Shown here in pieces: positions 53,407-61,210 of a stretch of DNA of 61,210 nucleotides (its first letter is position 1; each line of letters starts with the position of its first letter). A program made the translations under genes and the position numbers. The notes under the pieces were generated by a model. That model ran no database searches and was not told where the DNA came from. It was given only the letters and a program-made list of their open reading frames with translations. Source of the DNA: Bacteroides sp. (GTDB lineage: Bacteria; Bacteroidota; Bacteroidia; Bacteroidales; Bacteroidaceae); NCBI RefSeq assembly GCF_028690125.1, contig NZ_JAQVBV010000032.1:1-61210 (forward strand). Reading direction: 5' to 3'.

Positions 53407-55224
53407 TCAATTTTTAAAAGGTTTGTATTCCTTACCGCCTCCTTCATAACCGGAATTCTTAAAGAACTCAACAAATGTTAGACGCATCGGATGAACCATT
53501 GCTCCCAGTACATTCATAAAAATATTGATTGCATGACCAATAACGAAAATCAGTACCATCACAATCGGACCTGCAATTACATTATCCGGACTCATACCCA
53601 CTGCCAAGCTATTAAATACTCCCGCAAGAATACCTCCAGATAATCCAAGAGCAAATAAACGGACGTAAGACAATACATCACCTAGCAAACCGGTAACCAT
53701 GTTGTAAGAATCCCATAATCCCAATCCTATATTCAAGAAGATATTCTTGCCCGGACTGTTGAAAAGGAAAATCATCACACCACAAATTCCCAGTATAATC
53801 AAATGTAAAGTACTACCCATCGGCATAATACTCGGCAACAAAGCTGATACAGCCATAGACAACAGCAAAGTAATCCAACCGATGGTAGCAATTGCATATT
53901 TGAATCCAAACTGAATCGTTTGATTGACAGCTTTCAACACCATACCAAATATAATCTGAATGGCTCCTAAGATAAGTGATAAGCGGAACATATCATTATT
54001 ATCCATGAACACAGCATGTTTCAAACGCTGCACAATAGGCCAGTCCAAATCATAAATATTAGCACCGAAGAAGGTTCCCGTCAGCAAACCGCAGAAAAAG
54101 GTCGAGACCGCCAATATCTGTATCAATGACAAGATCGATTTCATATTCGGAGTAATTTTCTTTGAAATCAACCGATAAGCCGTAGCACCGACAAAGAGGA
54201 ATAGACCATAACCGGAATCTCCCAGACAAAGTCCGAAGAAAATCATAAAGAATGGAGCAAAGAACGGAGTCAAGTCCAATTCATTATACTTCGGAAGCAT
54301 ATACAACTTACAGATAGGTTCGAACCAAGCAAAAAAGCCTTTATTATTCAACCGAATAGGAACATTATCTCCCGGAGCCGGATCCGTAATCTCATAATAA
54401 ATATGTGCATCATTCAGATAAGCTTCAATTTCCAACTTATTGGAAGCAGGTGCCCATCCTTCTATGAGCATCAACTTATCACCAGCTGCCTGTTCTGTAC
54501 TCAACACAACCTTAGAGAATTCAATCTGTCCTTGTATCTCTTGCAAAGCTTTTTTCAATGAAGGAATTTCTGTTTCAGAGAGTACTACCAACTTCTTTTC
54601 ATTCTCTTCAATCGCCTGCTCAGTGGTATTATACAATGTATCAAGATACGTCAAAGAATAAGCAGGAAGTTTGGCTTGTTCTACATCCAAGTCTATCTCT
54701 TCCCCAGCATTGGTTACAGTTATAAAGAATATTTTTGAAGAAATACGATTCACAATCATAGCATTGTATTCCGTCTCCCATTCTTCTTTATAATTACCTT
54801 CCGAACAACTATAGAAACCTATTACATATCCGGCATCTTTCAACTTCTGCACATTCGCGGGTTCAAAGTTACCCCAAGCCTGTAACGCCTCGATTTCTTT
54901 TACATAACTTTGCAATTGCTGGGATAGTTTTCCATGCTCCATTTGTAAAGCATCTACTTCATCCAATACCTGCAATCCACGAGCAGACGTGCCACCTTCC
55001 TTTGCTATAACAGCATCTTTTGTATGTTTCTGATTCTGAAGCAATTTTAAAGTAGCCATCAAACGATTCGAAAGCCGTATGTTTTCTTGCAATTCTGTAT
55101 TATCAGCAGTACCCTGTTGTTTTTCCACAATATGGACTACACCAAGTTCACGCAGACTATTCAAGAATTGTTCATACTCCTTGTGATAAACCAGGAATGT
55201 AAGTTTATTCATTTTTGTAATCAT
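53407..55224 (-). CDS. ntpI: V-type ATPase subunit I (stator a subunit)
   Basis: A 605-residue subunit with a cytoplasmic N-terminal half with coiled coils (about 1-310) and a membrane half of 7-8 spans. The essential arginine of the ion path is Arg522 in LSYVRLFALGLSGG. Its start overlaps the stop of subunit D by four bases; subunit K follows after 83 bases. Confidence 0.93.
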   Translation of the reverse strand: MITKMNKLTFLVYHKEYEQFLNSLRELGVVHIVEKQQGTADNTELQENIRLSNRLMATLKLLQNQKHTKDAVIAKEGGTSARGLQVLDEVDALQMEHGKLSQQLQSYVKEIEALQAWGNFEPANVQKLKDAGYVIGFYSCSEGNYKEEWETEYNAMIVNRISSKIFFITVTNAGEEIDLDVEQAKLPAYSLTYLDTLYNTTEQAIEENEKKLVVLSETEIPSLKKALQEIQGQIEFSKVVLSTEQAAGDKLMLIEGWAPASNKLEIEAYLNDAHIYYEITDPAPGDNVPIRLNNKGFFAWFEPICKLYMLPKYNELDLTPFFAPFFMIFFGLCLGDSGYGLFLFVGATAYRLISKKITPNMKSILSLIQILAVSTFFCGLLTGTFFGANIYDLDWPIVQRLKHAVFMDNNDMFRLSLILGAIQIIFGMVLKAVNQTIQFGFKYAIATIGWITLLLSMAVSALLPSIMPMGSTLHLIILGICGVMIFLFNSPGKNIFLNIGLGLWDSYNMVTGLLGDVLSYVRLFALGLSGGILAGVFNSLAVGMSPDNVIAGPIVMVLIFVIGHAINIFMNVLGAMVHPMRLTFVEFFKNSGYEGGGKEYKPFKN

Positions 55225-55826
55225 GCTTCTACCTCCTTCCTTTGTTCTTGATGGGATTTCATGATCTTTTGCGATGATTTCGACAGGTTTTCTTCGTCTT
55301 CCATAAATCGTTTAATCTTTCGCAATGCATCCTGATAACCCGGTATCTGTACCTTCTCAAAAAGATTTACTTTCTGAGTGGTCTTTTTCCTTGCATGTTC
55401 TAATAGATTCAGCTTGGCAAGTATAAATTCACGTTCAATAGCTGTATGAGCAAGCTCTTTCAACAAATGGATACCATCGGCATACCACTTGGGAGCATTG
55501 AACAAGCTGTACGGACGTATCTCGAAATCTATATTTTCGAGCAACGGCACACGCACACCCGCAATCTTTTTCACGCCAAGATGAACATCATTCACCTTTA
55601 TCAATGAAGCATCAAACTCATTCCAAAGGGCGAACATGGCTTCATAGGCTTGAATTTGTTGTTCGAGCCTATCCTCCAGATCGGCAGCTTCCGTTTTACA
55701 GCGCTTCACTTCCATGCGGAGAGCACTTTCCTTATTTTTAATGATAGGAAGTGTACGTACCCGCACTTTCAGTTGCTTTTCGAGCTGCTGAAGAGAGGTT
55801 TTGTTATATTGAAACTTTATAGCCAC
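55221..55826 (-). CDS. ntpD: V-type ATPase subunit D (central shaft)
   Basis: A 201-residue, coiled-coil protein forming the central rotor shaft. It starts with FQYNKTSLQQLEKQL, and has the long N- and C-terminal helices typical of subunit D, with a short middle region. It lies between B (37-base gap) and I (four-base overlap). Confidence 0.92.
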   Translation of the reverse strand: MAIKFQYNKTSLQQLEKQLKVRVRTLPIIKNKESALRMEVKRCKTEAADLEDRLEQQIQAYEAMFALWNEFDASLIKVNDVHLGVKKIAGVRVPLLENIDFEIRPYSLFNAPKWYADGIHLLKELAHTAIEREFILAKLNLLEHARKKTTQKVNLFEKVQIPGYQDALRKIKRFMEDEENLSKSSQKIMKSHQEQRKEVEA

Positions 55827-55863
55827 GTTATTAATTGCTAATTATTAATTACTAATTGCTCTC

Positions 55864-57189
55864 TTATTCACCTTTTGGCCAATATTGATCTAACAATTCT
55901 TTCTTGATATTTACTTCTTCCGGACGGAAATACTTTCCAAACAAACCCCAGGCTACATCAAGCATTTCTGTCGTATCAAGATTAACATCAATAGCTAGCA
56001 ATTGGTTAGAATAATCTTTCGCAAAGGCAAGTGTACGTTCATCGTAATTTGTCAAATCAAAACCATTTTCCATCTTCGTTTTGGCATTTGCAGCATCAGC
56101 ATACAGACGTACGGCAGCATTCATCACTTGCGGATGGTCTTTACGCGTCTTCTTACCAGTTACTAACTGTTTCAAACGAGACAATGAACGGAACGGATCG
56201 ACGATTACTTTACCAATATCGCTATCACGACGAAGAAACAACTGACCTTCAGTAATATAACCTGTATTATCAGGTACAGCGTGTGTAATATCTCCTCCGG
56301 ACAAAGTGGTCACCGCAATAATAGTGATAGAACCACCTGATGGGAATTGTACCGCTTTCTCGTAAATCTTTGCCAAATCCGAATAAAGTGAACCCGGCAT
56401 AGAGTCTTTTGACGGAATCTGATCCATACGGTTAGATACAATTGCCAATGCATCAGCATAGCTAGTCATATCAGTCAATAATACAAGAACTTTCTCATTA
56501 TTATTCACAGCGAAATATTCAGCCGCAGTCAGTGCCATATCCGGAATCAACAGACGTTCTACCGGAGGATTTTCTGTGGTATTCATGAAACTCACGATAC
56601 GGTCAAGAGCACCTGCATTAGAGAACACATTCTTGAAATACAAATAATCATCATTAGTCATACCCATACCGCCGAGAATAATCTTATCCGTTTCAGCACG
56701 TAATGCCACATTTGCCATTACTTGGTTGAAAGGTTGGTCAGGGTCTGCAAAGAATGGGATTTTCTGTCCGGATACTAAGGTATTATTCAGGTCAATACCT
56801 GCAATACCTGTCGCAATCAGCTCAGAAGGCTGTTTACGACGTACCGGATTTACTGACGGACCACCAATTTCAACCTCTTGTCCTTCAATTTCCGGTCCTC
56901 CGTCAATCGGATCACCGAAAGCATTAAAGAAACGTCCAGCCAGTTGTTCGCTCACTTTCAATGTAGGTGATTTGCCAAGAAATACCACTTCTGCATTGGT
57001 CGGAATACCTTCCGTACCTTCAAATACCTGCAAAGTGACATCATCACCGGCAATCTTTACCACCTGTGCCAGTTTACCGTTTACAGTGGCAAGCTCATCA
57101 TACCCCACTCCTGTTGCCCTCAACGAACAGGTAGCCTTGGTAATCTGAGTAATTTTGGTATATATCTTTTGAAAAGCTTTTGTTGCCAT
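55864..57189 (-). CDS. ntpB: V-type ATPase subunit B
   Basis: A 441-residue non-catalytic nucleotide-site subunit. It lacks the Walker A loop that is present in subunit A, and has the segments IATGIAGIDLNNTLVSGQKIP, MTSYADALAIV and GYITEGQL that mark this subunit. It is 43 bases after subunit A. Confidence 0.95.
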   Translation of the reverse strand: MATKAFQKIYTKITQITKATCSLRATGVGYDELATVNGKLAQVVKIAGDDVTLQVFEGTEGIPTNAEVVFLGKSPTLKVSEQLAGRFFNAFGDPIDGGPEIEGQEVEIGGPSVNPVRRKQPSELIATGIAGIDLNNTLVSGQKIPFFADPDQPFNQVMANVALRAETDKIILGGMGMTNDDYLYFKNVFSNAGALDRIVSFMNTTENPPVERLLIPDMALTAAEYFAVNNNEKVLVLLTDMTSYADALAIVSNRMDQIPSKDSMPGSLYSDLAKIYEKAVQFPSGGSITIIAVTTLSGGDITHAVPDNTGYITEGQLFLRRDSDIGKVIVDPFRSLSRLKQLVTGKKTRKDHPQVMNAAVRLYADAANAKTKMENGFDLTNYDERTLAFAKDYSNQLLAIDVNLDTTEMLDVAWGLFGKYFRPEEVNIKKELLDQYWPKGE

Positions 57190-57232
57190 CTTTAATAATT
57201 ATGAATTATAAATTTTGAATTATGATTGCTGA

Positions 57233-58987
57233 TCAAACACTTCTTTCAGCAATCAATTCCTTCAACTGTTGTTTGAATCCTTCATATTGTTCAGACTGAT
57301 ACTTCGAGTAATTCATCTGTTTGCAGATATTAATCATCTTCTTAAAAAAGTCCATTACCTCATTGAAGTTATCAAACTCAAATTCCGTATGACAGATGTC
57401 AATTATCATATTCAGAATAGCTTCCTGACGTTCCATTGGAGTTACCGAATCAATTTCATCGAAAGCATCCTGTTGCAAGATTACAAAGTCAATCAACTCT
57501 GACTTCCAGAAGATAACATGATATTCCACAGGTACACCGTCATCACCTAAGATGTTAATCTGTTCAGCGATTTCCTTACCACGTTGCAAACGAGTTTTAA
57601 GCTCATTTACTTTACCAATCCACTCATCGTTGATATGATTTTTGATGTATTCTTCAAATTCAGGATATTCAATATATTTAGAATAAGAATCAATCGGATT
57701 CACAGCCGGATAACGTTTCTTATCAGCACGATCTTGTTCAAGAGCATAAAAACAACGGGCTACCTTCTTTGTATTCTCCGTTACAGGTTCTTTCAAGTTA
57801 CCACCGGCAGGAGATACAGTACCTATAAATGTAATAGAACCTGTTTCATCATTATCCAGCTTCACATAACCAGCACGACCATAGAAGTTAGAAATAATAG
57901 CAGAAATATCCATCGGAAAAGCATCAGGTCCAGGCAACTCTTCCATACGGTTGGACATTTCACGCAGAGCCTGCGCCCAACGAGAAGTAGAGTCCGCCAT
58001 CAATAGTACTTTCAGTCCCATAGAACGGTAATATTCAGCTAATGTCATTGCTGTGTAAACAGATGCTTCACGAGCAGCCACTGGCATATTGGAAGTATTT
58101 GCAATAATAATAGTACGTTCCATCAATTTACGTCCGGTATGTGGATCTACCAATTCTGGAAATTCCGTAAAGATTTCCACAACTTCATTCGCACGTTCTC
58201 CACAAGCTGCAATGATTACAATATCCGCTTCCGCTTGTTTCGAAATTGCATGCTGAAGTACTGTTTTACCAGTACCAAACGGACCAGGAATAAATCCTGT
58301 ACCACCTTCCACTATCGGATTTAAAGTATCTATTACACGCACACCGGTTTCCAATAATTTGAAAGGACGCGGTTTCTCTTTATAATTCGTCATAGCTCTT
58401 TTTACTGGCCATCTCTGAATCATAGTCACCGGAATGTCATTTCCTTCTTCATCCGTCAGAATAGCAATCGTATCTTCAATCTTATAATCTCCCTCAGCTA
58501 CAATTGATTTTACTGTTGCAATTCCTTCCATAGTAAATGGAGCCATGATTTTCAATGGTTGGAAGTTCTCGTCCACCTGACCTAACCATGCAGAAGATTG
58601 CACCTTATCACCAACATTCACCATCGGAATAAAATGCCATACACGCTCTTTATCCAACGGATAAGTATACTGTCCTCTTTTCAAGAAAACACCATCCATC
58701 TTGTCAAGGTCATTTTGCAGACCATCATAATTCTTAGATAACATACCCGGACCTAAAGTCACTTCTAGCATGTGTCCAGTAAATTCGGCTTCAGCACCCA
58801 CTTTCAACCCACGCGTACTTTCAAAAACCTGAACGTATACATGAGAACCTACAACCTTAATCACCTCCGCCATCAATTTATCTCCACCGGTAGAGATATA
58901 ACAAATCTCATTCTGAGCTACCGGTCCATCAACGACGAGGGTCACCATGTTGGCAATAACGCCACTAACAGTTCCTTTTGTTGCCAT
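57233..58987 (-). CDS. ntpA: V-type ATPase catalytic subunit A
   Basis: A 584-residue catalytic subunit with Walker A GPFGTGKTVLQH, the catalytic Glu region IAACGERANEV and the Walker B region VLLMADSTSRWAQA. The non-homologous insert typical of A subunits is present (about 115-180). It drives ion pumping by ATP hydrolysis, or ATP synthesis in reverse. Confidence 0.96.
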   Translation of the reverse strand: MATKGTVSGVIANMVTLVVDGPVAQNEICYISTGGDKLMAEVIKVVGSHVYVQVFESTRGLKVGAEAEFTGHMLEVTLGPGMLSKNYDGLQNDLDKMDGVFLKRGQYTYPLDKERVWHFIPMVNVGDKVQSSAWLGQVDENFQPLKIMAPFTMEGIATVKSIVAEGDYKIEDTIAILTDEEGNDIPVTMIQRWPVKRAMTNYKEKPRPFKLLETGVRVIDTLNPIVEGGTGFIPGPFGTGKTVLQHAISKQAEADIVIIAACGERANEVVEIFTEFPELVDPHTGRKLMERTIIIANTSNMPVAAREASVYTAMTLAEYYRSMGLKVLLMADSTSRWAQALREMSNRMEELPGPDAFPMDISAIISNFYGRAGYVKLDNDETGSITFIGTVSPAGGNLKEPVTENTKKVARCFYALEQDRADKKRYPAVNPIDSYSKYIEYPEFEEYIKNHINDEWIGKVNELKTRLQRGKEIAEQINILGDDGVPVEYHVIFWKSELIDFVILQQDAFDEIDSVTPMERQEAILNMIIDICHTEFEFDNFNEVMDFFKKMINICKQMNYSKYQSEQYEGFKQQLKELIAERSV

Positions 58988-59004
58988 ATATTTTTTTAAA
59001 TTTA

Positions 59005-59847
59005 TTATCTGAATTCTGCGGGAATCTGTACCTTGTTCTTCAACGATTCAATAATGCTGCGGAACAACTGATTTCCCTTTTCTTTATCCAATGAGATCCA
59101 ACGCTCTATCATTTCCAGTTTCAGCAAGAAAGCGAAAATACGTTCTATAGTGAAATAATCAAAGAAGATAGCATCTTCCATCCAATTCCACCGTAAAGCA
59201 TCCAACTTCTTCTCACGTTCTACCAATTCTGTAATTTCATTAATCTTCACCAATGACTCCAAAAAATCGACTTCACCAGTCAAACCGAAATCACGGGCAC
59301 TAGAAGTACGTAAAACTTCACATACATCCGTATTCCCCACAACATTGGCAGCAACATCCCATTTGAATTTACGAGCTGTAAAAGCAACAAGAATATTATT
59401 GATATTCAGATTGAATTCAAACCAAGAAGATACAAACTTATTTCCACAATCCATGGCATAATCATAATACAGAGCCGCCAAATGATCTTCGTGCAAAACT
59501 GTACTTTCTACAGGTGTATTCAAATAATCAAGAATAAAGGTAGACAGATAGGCAGGAAATTCTTTAGAACTGATTTCTCCTCCATCTTTCAATGTAGAAA
59601 TATGTTCAGTGAGTTCATCGGCAGAATAATTTCCTCGTGTATCTATCCCTGCTTCCTTATTCTTTAAAAGCTTCAATACATTAGCATTATCAAACTTCAA
59701 ATAAAATAAGTCGATCAACTTTTGATCCGAAGTAGACAATCCACTGTAGATTTCAGTTTTAAAATCAGCTACTGTATAACTTAGTTTACTATCCTCCAAC
59801 GAAAGTTCCGGTAAACCAGCTACTAAGTAATAGTATTTACTACTCAT
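59005..59847 (-). CDS. DUF2764-type V-ATPase-associated protein (possible subunit C)
   Basis: A 280-residue protein, mostly helical, starting YYYLVAGLPELSLED, the DUF2764 pattern. In Chlamydia and Borrelia V-ATPase operons a gene of this type sits at the same place, between E and A, and no ordinary C/d subunit gene is present. It is therefore a plausible substitute for subunit C, the link between shaft and ring. That role is inferred from position. It is 17 bases from A and 11 from E. Confidence 0.85.
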   Translation of the reverse strand: MSSKYYYLVAGLPELSLEDSKLSYTVADFKTEIYSGLSTSDQKLIDLFYLKFDNANVLKLLKNKEAGIDTRGNYSADELTEHISTLKDGGEISSKEFPAYLSTFILDYLNTPVESTVLHEDHLAALYYDYAMDCGNKFVSSWFEFNLNINNILVAFTARKFKWDVAANVVGNTDVCEVLRTSSARDFGLTGEVDFLESLVKINEITELVEREKKLDALRWNWMEDAIFFDYFTIERIFAFLLKLEMIERWISLDKEKGNQLFRSIIESLKNKVQIPAEFR

Positions 59848-59858
59848 AGTCGCCTCTT

Positions 59859-60449
59859 TTAAAATAACATTTCTACTAATTGAGGACGCAAAAATGCTTT
59901 GAAGTAATTCATGAATTCTTCTTCTCCGAAGTTCACTTTATAAGAACCGTCCGCAGGAGAAACAGTAAATAAGGTCTTTATACCATTTACTTGTTGAATC
60001 GTCACACTCTTATCCAATAAAGCTTTTGCATGTATTGCAAAGTACTTCTTTAGAGACTCTGCATCCGTAGATGAAATAACAATCGGCTCATCTGCACTCC
60101 ATCTGGATGCCAATGCCACAATAAAAGCATTCAGAAAATCCTTATTCTGTGTAAAATCCTTCACTGAGGCAGTTATTAACTTGTCAGTAACAATAGTCGC
60201 AATTTCTGACTTGAGTGCATTAACAGACTGACCTGCAAATAATTTCAACTCTGATTTTGTATTTTCTGCCAGTTCATCTGCAGATTTACGAGAGGAGGCT
60301 ACAATTGATTCAGCTTCTTTGTGAGCATCCTCAATAATTTTTTTTGCTTCTTCCTGAGCATTCACGATAAGTCTTTGCGCTTCTTCATTTCCTTTTTCCA
60401 CGCCTTCACGATAAATCTTATCGGTCAACTCTTGAATTTTGTTTTCCAT
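59859..60449 (-). CDS. ntpE: V-type ATPase subunit E (peripheral stalk)
   Basis: A 196-residue subunit with a long N-terminal charged helix (about 1-75: EEAQRLIVNAQEEAKKIIED) and a globular C-terminal part. It is the first gene of the operon. Its usual partner, subunit G/H, is not seen in the operon. Confidence 0.9.
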   Translation of the reverse strand: MENKIQELTDKIYREGVEKGNEEAQRLIVNAQEEAKKIIEDAHKEAESIVASSRKSADELAENTKSELKLFAGQSVNALKSEIATIVTDKLITASVKDFTQNKDFLNAFIVALASRWSADEPIVISSTDAESLKKYFAIHAKALLDKSVTIQQVNGIKTLFTVSPADGSYKVNFGEEEFMNYFKAFLRPQLVEMLF

Positions 60450-60509
60450 ATAAACAGGAGTATTTAGTATTATTACTATATTAATTGTATTCCTTTATCA
60501 GATTCCCGC

Positions 60510-60517
60510 CAAATTTA
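60510..60517 (-). promoter_or_regulatory. -7 element of the V-ATPase operon
   Basis: TAAATTTG on the minus strand, about 60 bases before the start at 60449, matches TAnnTTTG. The -33 element is T-rich but not exact. Confidence 0.5.
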
Positions 60518-61133
60518 CAAAAATCAATTTGATAAAAAAGAGAAAGATGAAAAGAAAACAACTCACTTTAAAAAAAATCACAGAATTACACTGTTTTTAT
60601 TCTGTTCTTGCCCTACTGTCATTACTAAATTACAACATTAGACTATATCAAAAGAACGAAGCAAATATAAACAAAAAATAGAAGGTAAAAAGTAAACAGA
60701 TTCTAAAACAGGCAAAAAGGAGGATAAAACGGATATATCAAAGATTAAAATGTATTTATATAAATTCCAATTATTTTAATTGATCCACGGATAAACATAG
60801 ATCTTAGGAAAATAAGCATGAAATATTTGATTTTATTCATCTGATAGCTATTATCACTAGTTTCCCATTAAAATCAGATCACTAATTAATAATAAAACAG
60901 ACTCGATTTATAAGCACTCTTAACTTTCAGCACATTACAAAATAGAAATATTCAATTTTGGCACTAAGATACTAAGCATAAATTCAAATCCATTTTATCA
61001 GAAATTTTCAACTGCATTATAAAACAAAGCACAATAGGTTTTGTTTCACTAGTCTCATCGCATTAATTAAACAGATTTCAATATTGGTCAATTCAAAATA
61101 GGCAACCTATTCTTCTTACTACCAAACGCAATA
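60518..61133. other. AT-rich spacer between V-ATPase operon and rRNA operon
   Basis: About 615 bases with no gene, tRNA or clear hairpin. It is strongly AT-rich with stop codons in all frames. It may hold upstream elements of the V-ATPase promoter. Confidence 0.6.
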
Positions 61134-61165
61134 AAGCCCCTTGACTCTTTCGAATCAAGGGGCTT
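61134..61165 (-). terminator. Terminator of an rRNA operon
   Basis: AAGCCCCTTGA (61134-61144) pairs perfectly with TCAAGGGGCTT (61155-61165); on the minus strand the stem is followed by TATTGCGTTT. It lies 10 bases past the 3' end of the 5S rRNA. Confidence 0.85.
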
Positions 61166-61174
61166 CTTGAAAAA

Positions 61175-61210
61175 CGGCAGTTACCTACTCTCCCACTGTT
61201 ACGCAGTACC
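61175..61210 (-). rRNA. rrf: 5S ribosomal RNA, 3' end only
   Basis: Read on the minus strand the last 36 bases are GGTACTGCGTAACAGTGGGA followed by GAGTAGGTAACTGCCG, the usual 3' end of a Bacteroidales 5S rRNA. The 5' part and probably the 23S gene lie beyond the window. Confidence 0.9.

Noticed and set aside
60518..61133. tRNA genes between the V-ATPase and rRNA operons
   Set aside because: I looked for cloverleaf features and a 3' CCA-adjacent stem and saw none; the stretch is too AT-rich.

Overview
The window is chromosomal DNA of a gut-type Bacteroides (order Bacteroidales). This rests on the repeated promoter form TAnnTTTG at -7, often with TTTG about 19 bases upstream; the AT-rich spacers with few Shine-Dalgarno sequences; a SusC-style TonB receptor with an N-terminal carboxypeptidase-regulatory-like domain; DUF4369-type TlpA thioredoxin lipoproteins; LytS/LytTR signalling; and a V-type ATPase operon in the Bacteroides order. 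I cannot name the species from sequence alone.

Layout. 1-3977 (+): a c-type cytochrome-like lipoprotein cut by the left edge, a RidA/chorismatase-like protein and a fused ResB-CcsA haem-attachment protein. 3974-12054 (-): metal homeostasis genes (Fur-family regulator, zinc-type P-type ATPase, TonB receptor, His-rich membrane protein, AspT-type transporter, zinc CDF exporter). 12.3-15.8 kb: KDPG aldolase and KDG kinase facing a LacI-type regulator across a mirror-symmetric divergent promoter. 15.9-20.8 kb: a decayed zone with remnants of a tolC-emrA-emrB efflux operon, an intact CreD operon, a possible small RNA, a 44-bp perfect palindrome, a broken DinB gene and a possible plasmid replication initiator fragment. 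20.8-26.4 kb: an acetyltransferase, a LacI regulator divergent from a polyol dehydrogenase and sugar permease, and an HxlR regulator divergent from a DJ-1/PfpI protein. 26.8-37.3 kb: a hybrid sensor kinase, then an RND efflux operon that carries its own LytS/LytTR two-component pair. 37.7-42.3 kb: NhaC-type antiporter, ribosomal protein S16, L-fucose mutarotase-like protein and fucose permease, and an AlkD-like repair protein. 42.6-47 kb (-): potABCD-type polyamine uptake. 47.1-48.2 kb: TlpA-like thioredoxin. 48.4-52.7 kb (-): glycogen synthase (GT3 type) and glycogen phosphorylase. 52.8-60.4 kb (-): seven-gene V-type ATPase operon. The right edge holds the 3' end of a 5S rRNA and its terminator, so a ribosomal RNA operon on the minus strand lies just outside.

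Most genes are housekeeping or metabolic. The points most worth a second look are the sodium-binding residue set in the V-ATPase K ring, the absence of F and G subunits from that operon, the symmetric kdg promoter, the efflux operon scar, the candidate small RNA and palindrome near 19.3 kb, the 22-bp periodic TATTAATA repeat, and the cytochrome/RidA/CcsBA cluster at the left edge. I found no clear anti-phage system, CRISPR array, integrase or transposase.
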